NCBI RefSeq assembly: GCF_002356115.1
Contig: NZ_AP014836.1
Span: 1 to 64,000 of the forward strand
Reading direction: 5' to 3'
Length of the DNA stretch: 64,000 nt
Source of the DNA: Candidatus Nitrosoglobus terrae
GTDB taxonomy: Bacteria > Pseudomonadota > Gammaproteobacteria > Nitrosococcales > Nitrosococcaceae
The notes beneath the pieces are model-generated. The model worked only from the letters and a program-made list of their open reading frames with translations. It searched no databases and was not told the DNA's origin. Positions 58,685-64,000 of the stretch are shown here, in pieces. The translations under genes were made by a program, and so were the position numbers. Numbering within the stretch: the first letter of the stretch is position 1; the number at the start of each line of letters is the position of its first letter.

Positions 58685-58992
58685 ATGATTTTCCTCTTCT
58701 AATTTTTCTAACAACTACAAATTTCTAAAAAGCTTTATGCTTCAGTATAAGAACTAATAAGCTGTTGTAACTTATTACCTTAGCATTTAGTTTTAAGCGT
58801 AGCTATTAGCTTTAAAGATTTCCACTGAAGTTTGGATTTGCTTGGCCTTATAACATGAGTTGTTTAGATTTATTTTATAAATCCGTACTATTTAGTATTT
58901 TTTTAAAGAGATTTCACGGGAATATGCGTGAAAACTAAGATATTATAAATGGAATTTAGTAGCGCTGTGATTTTAAGTAGCCCTAAAACTAG
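58685..58992. other. 308-base intergenic region between divergent sqr and coiled-coil gene
   Basis: AT-rich and without a gene. It must hold promoters in both directions. An exact 7-bp inverted repeat (TTTCACG at 58912-58918 and its complement at 58927-58933, eight bases apart) lies about 60 bases before the coiled-coil gene and has the form of a regulator site, but no regulator is identified. Confidence 0.5.
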
Positions 58993-60042
58993 GTGAAGGT
59001 AGTGAAGCGATTTCAGATTATTGTTTTAAATATATTTTTTGGGCTGGGATTTGTCTCTGCTTATGGATTAACTGTAGATATTCAGAGTGTAGTATTAACT
59101 GCCAAGGCTGCAGAAAATTGCTGTGAGGCTCAAAATAGAGCCCAAAAAGCCCGAAATAGGGCTGAAAAAGCTGAAGAAAAAGCCCAAAGTAAAGCCCAAA
59201 AAGCCCAAGAAAAAGTTCAAGATAAAGCGCAAGAGGCCCAGGAGAAAATTAAACAGGCTCAGAAAAAAGCCCAAGAGAAGATTGAAAAAATCCAAGAAGA
59301 GGCTAAGAAATCGCAAAAAAAACAGAAAGAAGCCCAAAAGAAAATTCAAAAACTCCAGACAGAGACTGAAAAGAAAGTTCGAAAAATACAGGAGAAGGCT
59401 GAAAAGAGAATTCAAAAACCTCAAAAGGAAGCTCAGAAAGCTCAAGAAAAAGCTCAAGAAACTCGAGAAATGACCCAAAAAACCCAAGAGGAAGCTCAAA
59501 AGATAGATGCTGTTTTTACTCATTGCGTGATTATAGCTGGAGATTATCCTGGGTTTCGAGTTATTGCTAGTGGAGCTGGTGGTCCTCCGCAGATTTGTCT
59601 TGACAGAAGCCGAGAAAAAGTAGATGCCGTTAAGTTTTGGAATGTAGCGTTCGTAGCGACAGAGGCTTTTAGCGAAGCTCGAACCGTAAGTTTTGAGCAT
59701 GATTTTCGGAATGGCCCACGAGGGCTTGTTTATGGGGGCGTAAGGCTTAAAGGTTTTTTTGCGACTCCAACTGGAGTGGGTGTTCCATCGGGTAGTAAGG
59801 TTTGGTTTACAGGCTTGTTTAGTCAAACTGGGCATGATGAAATTATTGGCGAAGAGCTATCACATGAGGTAGGTGAGGTGCTAGATTCCGCACTATTGAG
59901 CAAAGATACTCAGAGTCAATTTATTCTCTCTGGCCCTCGGATTCTTAAAGGAGTCCTGAAGTTTTTACTCTTGAATAAAGGTGATAAATTGGTTTTAGAG
60001 TCGGGTACTACAGTGAGTATCGATGTTTTTGATCAGCACTAA
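58993..60042 (+). CDS. Secreted lysine/glutamine-rich coiled-coil protein, unknown C-terminal domain
   Basis: I do not recognise a family. The 349 residues begin with a signal peptide (about 1-23, cleavage near VSA) followed by Cys-Cys at 43-44. A long coiled coil (about 45-171) follows, built from Lys, Gln, Glu and Ala in KAQEK-type heptads with a proline at 143. The C-terminal part (about 172-349) looks globular and beta-rich, with few charged repeats. The start is GTG at 58993. It stands alone between sqr and coaBC. The C-terminal part argues against a spurious frame, because it is well-formed coding sequence of normal composition. Confidence 0.75.
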   Translation: MKVVKRFQIIVLNIFFGLGFVSAYGLTVDIQSVVLTAKAAENCCEAQNRAQKARNRAEKAEEKAQSKAQKAQEKVQDKAQEAQEKIKQAQKKAQEKIEKIQEEAKKSQKKQKEAQKKIQKLQTETEKKVRKIQEKAEKRIQKPQKEAQKAQEKAQETREMTQKTQEEAQKIDAVFTHCVIIAGDYPGFRVIASGAGGPPQICLDRSREKVDAVKFWNVAFVATEAFSEARTVSFEHDFRNGPRGLVYGGVRLKGFFATPTGVGVPSGSKVWFTGLFSQTGHDEIIGEELSHEVGEVLDSALLSKDTQSQFILSGPRILKGVLKFLLLNKGDKLVLESGTTVSIDVFDQH

Positions 60043-60189
60043 TTAAGATGGTAAAGCTGAAGTTTTTCTTTAAGAAGCTAGAAAAAACTTGATGCTACGG
60101 TATTGCAATGGCGGAATATAAAAACGGCTATTATCTTTATCGAATCTCCAGTACTTTACCAAAATTAAGGATGAGCCCTATATAGTAGA

Positions 60190-61404
60190 ATGACTACCCT
60201 TAATCCTTTAAAAAGTAAGCGTATTTTATTAGGGGTAAGTGGTAGTATTGCGGCCTATAAAGCTGCTGATCTCGTTCGTAAGTTACGTGAAGCAGAGGTT
60301 GAAGTGAGGGTTGTCATGACTGCCGCTGCTCAAAGATTTGTAAGCCCGCTTACTTTTCAAGCGTTAAGCGGAAAGCCTGTTCATACGGAACTTATGGATT
60401 TGGCTCAAGAGGCGGCAATGGGGCATATTACGCTAGCCCGCTGGGCAGATCTACTGTTAATAGCGCCGGCCTCAGCTAATTTTTTGGCGAGGTTGGCTCA
60501 AGGTTTAGCTGATGATTTACTGGCTGCTGTATGCCTAGCTACTTCTGCTCCTGTAGCGGTAATACCTAGTATGAATCAGCAAATGTGGCAAGCTGCGGCA
60601 ACACAGAACAATATTGCAACTTTACATTCCCGAGGGGTGCAAGTGTGGGGGCCTGCGAGGGGGAGTCAGGCTTGTGGTGAATGGGGTTTAGGGCGAATGC
60701 TAGAATCCCAAGATCTATTAGAAAGGGTAATTAGATCCTTTACCGCGCCTTGTTTAGCTGGTAGATCTGTATTGGTAACGGCTGGACCTACTCGAGAATC
60801 TTTAGATCCGGTGCGGTTTTTAAGCAATCGAAGCTCCGGCAAAATGGGCTACGCGCTAGCTGCTGCTGCCGCTGAAGCTGGGGCTCGAGTGGTGCTGATT
60901 AGCGGGCCGGTCGCCCTTGATCCACCACTAGGCGTAGAACGATTCCAAGTAGAAAGCGCCCAGCAAATGTATACGACTACGCTTGCTCAAATAACCGCGG
61001 TAGATATTTTGATCGGTTGTGCTGCAGTGGCTGATTACCGACCCGTTAAGCAGGTAGAGCAAAAAATAAAAAAAACAGACCAAAATTTGATCTTAGTGCT
61101 GGAGCAAAGCCCAGATATTCTTGAACAGGTAGGAAGATTGGCTAATAAGCCTTTTATGGTTGGATTTGCGGCAGAAACTGACAATCTTGAAGCTAATGCC
61201 GAATGTAAGCTTAAGGCTAAAAACCTTGATTTGATTGCTGCTAACAGTATTAAAAATGGGCAAGGCTTTGATATGGACGAGAACACTTTAACGGTAATAT
61301 GGTCTGGTGGTAAAGCAGAACTATCTACAGCTCCTAAGATCCACTTAGCTCGGATGCTAATTAAATTAATTGCAAAACATTATGATGCCAAAAATCCAGC
61401 TTAA
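60190..61404 (+). CDS. coaBC: Bifunctional CoaBC (phosphopantothenoylcysteine decarboxylase/synthetase)
   Basis: Makes 4'-phosphopantetheine precursor steps in coenzyme A synthesis. The N-terminal CoaC flavoprotein has [40 protein letters not shown], in part, PSMNQQMW and [10 protein letters not shown] with the catalytic cysteine. The C-terminal CoaB has [25 protein letters not shown], in part, and AAVADYRP. The 404-residue length is usual. Its last codons overlap the start of dut by 23 bases. Confidence 0.97.
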   Translation: MTTLNPLKSKRILLGVSGSIAAYKAADLVRKLREAEVEVRVVMTAAAQRFVSPLTFQALSGKPVHTELMDLAQEAAMGHITLARWADLLLIAPASANFLARLAQGLADDLLAAVCLATSAPVAVIPSMNQQMWQAAATQNNIATLHSRGVQVWGPARGSQACGEWGLGRMLESQDLLERVIRSFTAPCLAGRSVLVTAGPTRESLDPVRFLSNRSSGKMGYALAAAAAEAGARVVLISGPVALDPPLGVERFQVESAQQMYTTTLAQITAVDILIGCAAVADYRPVKQVEQKIKKTDQNLILVLEQSPDILEQVGRLANKPFMVGFAAETDNLEANAECKLKAKNLDLIAANSIKNGQGFDMDENTLTVIWSGGKAELSTAPKIHLARMLIKLIAKHYDAKNPA

Positions 61405-61840
61405 GATCTTAGACTCTCGGCTTGGTAAAGAGATTCCCTTGCCAGAGTATGCAACGGGAGGGGCCGCTGGATTAGATTTAAGAGCCTGTATAGACGATTC
61501 TTTAACGATATTTCCGGGGGCGACTGCGCTTATCCCTACTGGATTGGCAATTTATATTGCTCATCCGGGGTTAACGGCCATGCTGCTGCCCCGTTCTGGG
61601 TTAGGACATAAGCATGGCATTGTGTTAGGTAATCTGGTAGGTCTTATTGACAGTGATTATCAGGGCGAAGTTTTGATTTCTTGTTGGAATCGGGGGGCAG
61701 CGCCTTTTACGATTATGATGGGAGAGCGTATTGCACAAATGGTGTTTATGCCTGTGGTACAAGTAGAATTTGAATCGGTGCAGCGTTTCAGACCTACCCA
61801 GCGAGGAGAAGGCGGATTTGGTCATACAGGCCAGCATTAA
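61382..61840 (+). CDS. dut: Deoxyuridine 5'-triphosphate nucleotidohydrolase (dUTPase)
   Basis: Hydrolyses dUTP to dUMP, keeping uracil out of DNA and feeding thymidylate synthesis. Five dUTPase motifs are visible: [41 protein letters not shown] and the C-terminal [12 protein letters not shown] start at the ATG at 61382 (153 residues); the next codon is also ATG, and a TTG at 61370 would add four residues. It overlaps coaBC, and algC follows after 56 bases. Confidence 0.97.
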   Translation: MMPKIQLKILDSRLGKEIPLPEYATGGAAGLDLRACIDDSLTIFPGATALIPTGLAIYIAHPGLTAMLLPRSGLGHKHGIVLGNLVGLIDSDYQGEVLISCWNRGAAPFTIMMGERIAQMVFMPVVQVEFESVQRFRPTQRGEGGFGHTGQH

Positions 61841-61896
61841 TTGAAGATAAAAATATAGACTTTTAGGTAGTAGATTACCGAGGTTTAATTTTTTAA

Positions 61897-63315
61897 ATGA
61901 TGAGGAATATAAAGGTGGAAGAAAAACTTCCTAAACTGGACGGTACTATCGATCCTACTATTTTTAAAGCCTATGACATTCGTGGTGTAGTAGGAAAAAC
62001 ATTAACTTCTAAAATAGTCTATAACATTGGGCGGGCAGTTGGTAGTGAAGCTGTTAGTATAGGTCAGCAAACTATTATTGTTGGACGGGATGGACGTCTT
62101 TCTGGTACTGAATTAATTCAGGTGCTGATCGAGGGTCTCCGTGCGACGGGGTGTAACGTGATTGATATTGGTTTAGTACCAACGCCTATCCTTTATTTTG
62201 CTACTCATCATTTAAATACGGGCACAGGGATTATGCTTACTGGAAGTCATAACCCACCTGATTATAACGGTATGAAAATTATGCTAGGCGGTAAAACATT
62301 AGCCTTAGAGGAGATTCAAGCATTACGCCGCCGAATTGAGATGAGCAGCTATGCTCAGGGTGTTGGCGATCTACAAACTTTGGACATGGTACCTGCCTAT
62401 CTGCAACAAATAGCTAATGATATTAAGCTTGCTCGACCTTTAAAGGTTGTGGTGGACTGCGGCAATGGCGCTGCGGGAGAAGTGGTTCCGCAGTTGTTAC
62501 GGGCATTAGGAAATGAAGTTATAGAATTATATTGCGAGATTAACGGGCACTTTCCTAATCACCATCCTGATCCTAGCCAGCCAGAAAATTTGGAAGATCT
62601 GATTGGTAAAGTCAAAGCAACGAAAGCTGATTTAGGGTTAGCCTTCGATGGTGATGGAGATCGTCTAGGCGTAGTTGACTCTGAGGGGCGGATCATTTGG
62701 CCAGATCGTCAACTAATGCTGTATGCAATTGATATTCTTTCTCGGCATCCTAAGGCAACTATTCTGTACGATATTAAATGTTCTCGTCATTTAGATCGGA
62801 TTATTACCCAGCATGGTGGGAGATCGATCATGTATAAAACAGGTCATTCTTTGATTAAAGCCAAGATGAAGGAAACAGGTGCACTTTTGGCTGGAGAGAT
62901 GAGTGGCCATATCTTTTTTAAAGAGCGCTGGTTTGGTTTTGATGATGCACTGTATACCGGAGCTCGCTTACTAGAGATTTTAGCCGCTGATCCTCGAAGC
63001 GCTAAAGAAGTATTTGCTTCTTTGCCTGATGCCGTGAGTACACCAGAATTGCGAATAGAAATGGCTGAGGGGGATCATTTCCAATTTATGGAGAGGTTAC
63101 TAAACCAAGCGGAGTTTCCACAGGCTGAAATAACCTCTATTGATGGATTACGAGTAGATTTTGAGGATGGCTGGGGGTTAGTTCGTTCCTCTAATACCAC
63201 TCCTTGTTTAGTTTTACGTTTTGAAGCTGATAACGTTTTAGCGCTAGAGCGGATTAAAGAGAATTTTAGACATTTAATGTTGAAAGTCGATTCAAGTTTA
63301 GTATTTCCTTTTTAA
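61897..63315 (+). CDS. algC: Phosphomannomutase/phosphoglucomutase
   Basis: Interconverts hexose 6- and 1-phosphates for exopolysaccharide and lipopolysaccharide sugars. The 472 residues show the four mutase domains: KAYDIRGVVG, the phosphoserine loop MLTGSHNPPDYNGMK, the magnesium loop AFDGDGDRLGVVD, the sugar-specificity loop GEMSGHIFF and the phosphate-binding VRSSNTTPCLVLRFEA. Length and order coaBC-dut-algC-argB match Pseudomonas AlgC. Two consecutive ATG codons open the gene; I use the first. Confidence 0.95.
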   Translation: MMRNIKVEEKLPKLDGTIDPTIFKAYDIRGVVGKTLTSKIVYNIGRAVGSEAVSIGQQTIIVGRDGRLSGTELIQVLIEGLRATGCNVIDIGLVPTPILYFATHHLNTGTGIMLTGSHNPPDYNGMKIMLGGKTLALEEIQALRRRIEMSSYAQGVGDLQTLDMVPAYLQQIANDIKLARPLKVVVDCGNGAAGEVVPQLLRALGNEVIELYCEINGHFPNHHPDPSQPENLEDLIGKVKATKADLGLAFDGDGDRLGVVDSEGRIIWPDRQLMLYAIDILSRHPKATILYDIKCSRHLDRIITQHGGRSIMYKTGHSLIKAKMKETGALLAGEMSGHIFFKERWFGFDDALYTGARLLEILAADPRSAKEVFASLPDAVSTPELRIEMAEGDHFQFMERLLNQAEFPQAEITSIDGLRVDFEDGWGLVRSSNTTPCLVLRFEADNVLALERIKENFRHLMLKVDSSLVFPF

Positions 63316-63344
63316 GCAAATCTTTAAAGTTTATAAGCGCTTAA

Positions 63345-64000
<656 letters not shown>

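Noticed and set aside
59123-59473. 116-codon lysine-rich plus-strand frame inside the coiled-coil gene
   Set aside because: A shifted reading of the same AAG/CAA/GCC-rich repeat; no independent start site.
59095-59835. 246-codon minus-strand frame opposite the coiled-coil gene
   Set aside because: Its leucine/phenylalanine/serine-rich translation mirrors the lysine/glutamine codons of the plus strand; the plus-strand frame has a signal peptide and a normal C-terminal part.

Overview
The window reads as a chromosome segment opened at dnaA. It belongs to an AT-rich, autotrophic-looking gammaproteobacterium. Gene order is typically gammaproteobacterial in several places: dnaA-dnaN-gyrB, rpsU-yqeY-dnaG-rpoD, tsaD/plsY/folB, priA-argS-SPOR protein, murJ/rpsT, rplU-rpmA-obg-proB next to ispB, and coaBC-dut-algC-argB. 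A class I fructose-1,6-bisphosphatase beside a bacterial formyltransferase/hydrolase (fhc) operon and a methanofuran-type cofactor gene, together with an aa3 oxidase, fits a lineage such as acid-tolerant Nitrosococcus-like ammonia oxidisers or a methylotroph relative. That placement is inference: no amo, hao, mmo or rRNA gene lies here.

Layout. 1-5.3 kb: replication genes around a probable oriC; the dnaA-dnaN gap carries a perfect 33-bp inverted repeat built from DnaA boxes plus a CTA/TA tract. 5.5-12.3 kb: one-carbon and carbon-fixation block (mfnB-like, fbp, then fhcB-fhcA-fhcD-fhcC on the minus strand). 12.4-18.6 kb: an FtsN-like SPOR protein with a 111-bp tandem repeat, argS, priA, a DJ-1 family gene and a GrpB family gene. 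18.8-26.8 kb: ctpA, rhodanese-like protein, grxC, secB, gpsA, a lipoprotein, a MidA-type methyltransferase, folK, folB, plsY. 26.8-35.5 kb: tsaD, the macromolecular synthesis operon, a CAU-anticodon tRNA (probably Ile2), a permease and a K+/H+-type antiporter. 35.6-40.9 kb: a minus-strand run hisB-H-A-F-I-E, a HIT protein, tatA-B-C. 41.5-51.1 kb: two small cytochromes c and a complete aa3 oxidase locus with assembly and haem A genes, including a 44-residue membrane protein that is easily missed. 51.2-57.3 kb: murJ, rpsT (UUG start), proB, obg, rpmA, rplU, ispB, tRNA-Pro. 57.4-60 kb: a mitochondrial-type sulfide:quinone oxidoreductase and an unrecognised secreted coiled-coil protein. 60.2-64 kb: coaBC, dut, algC and a truncated argB.

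Functionally, most of the window is housekeeping. The distinctive parts are the formyl-transfer module (MfnB-like enzyme for the furan of the cofactor, FhcABCD for formyl-tetrahydromethanopterin to formate), the respiratory block (sulfide and cytochrome c electrons to oxygen), and two lineage-specific proteins. I see no CRISPR array, phage, insertion sequence, toxin-antitoxin pair or recognisable defence system. The best candidates for something undescribed are the origin architecture and the secreted coiled-coil protein.
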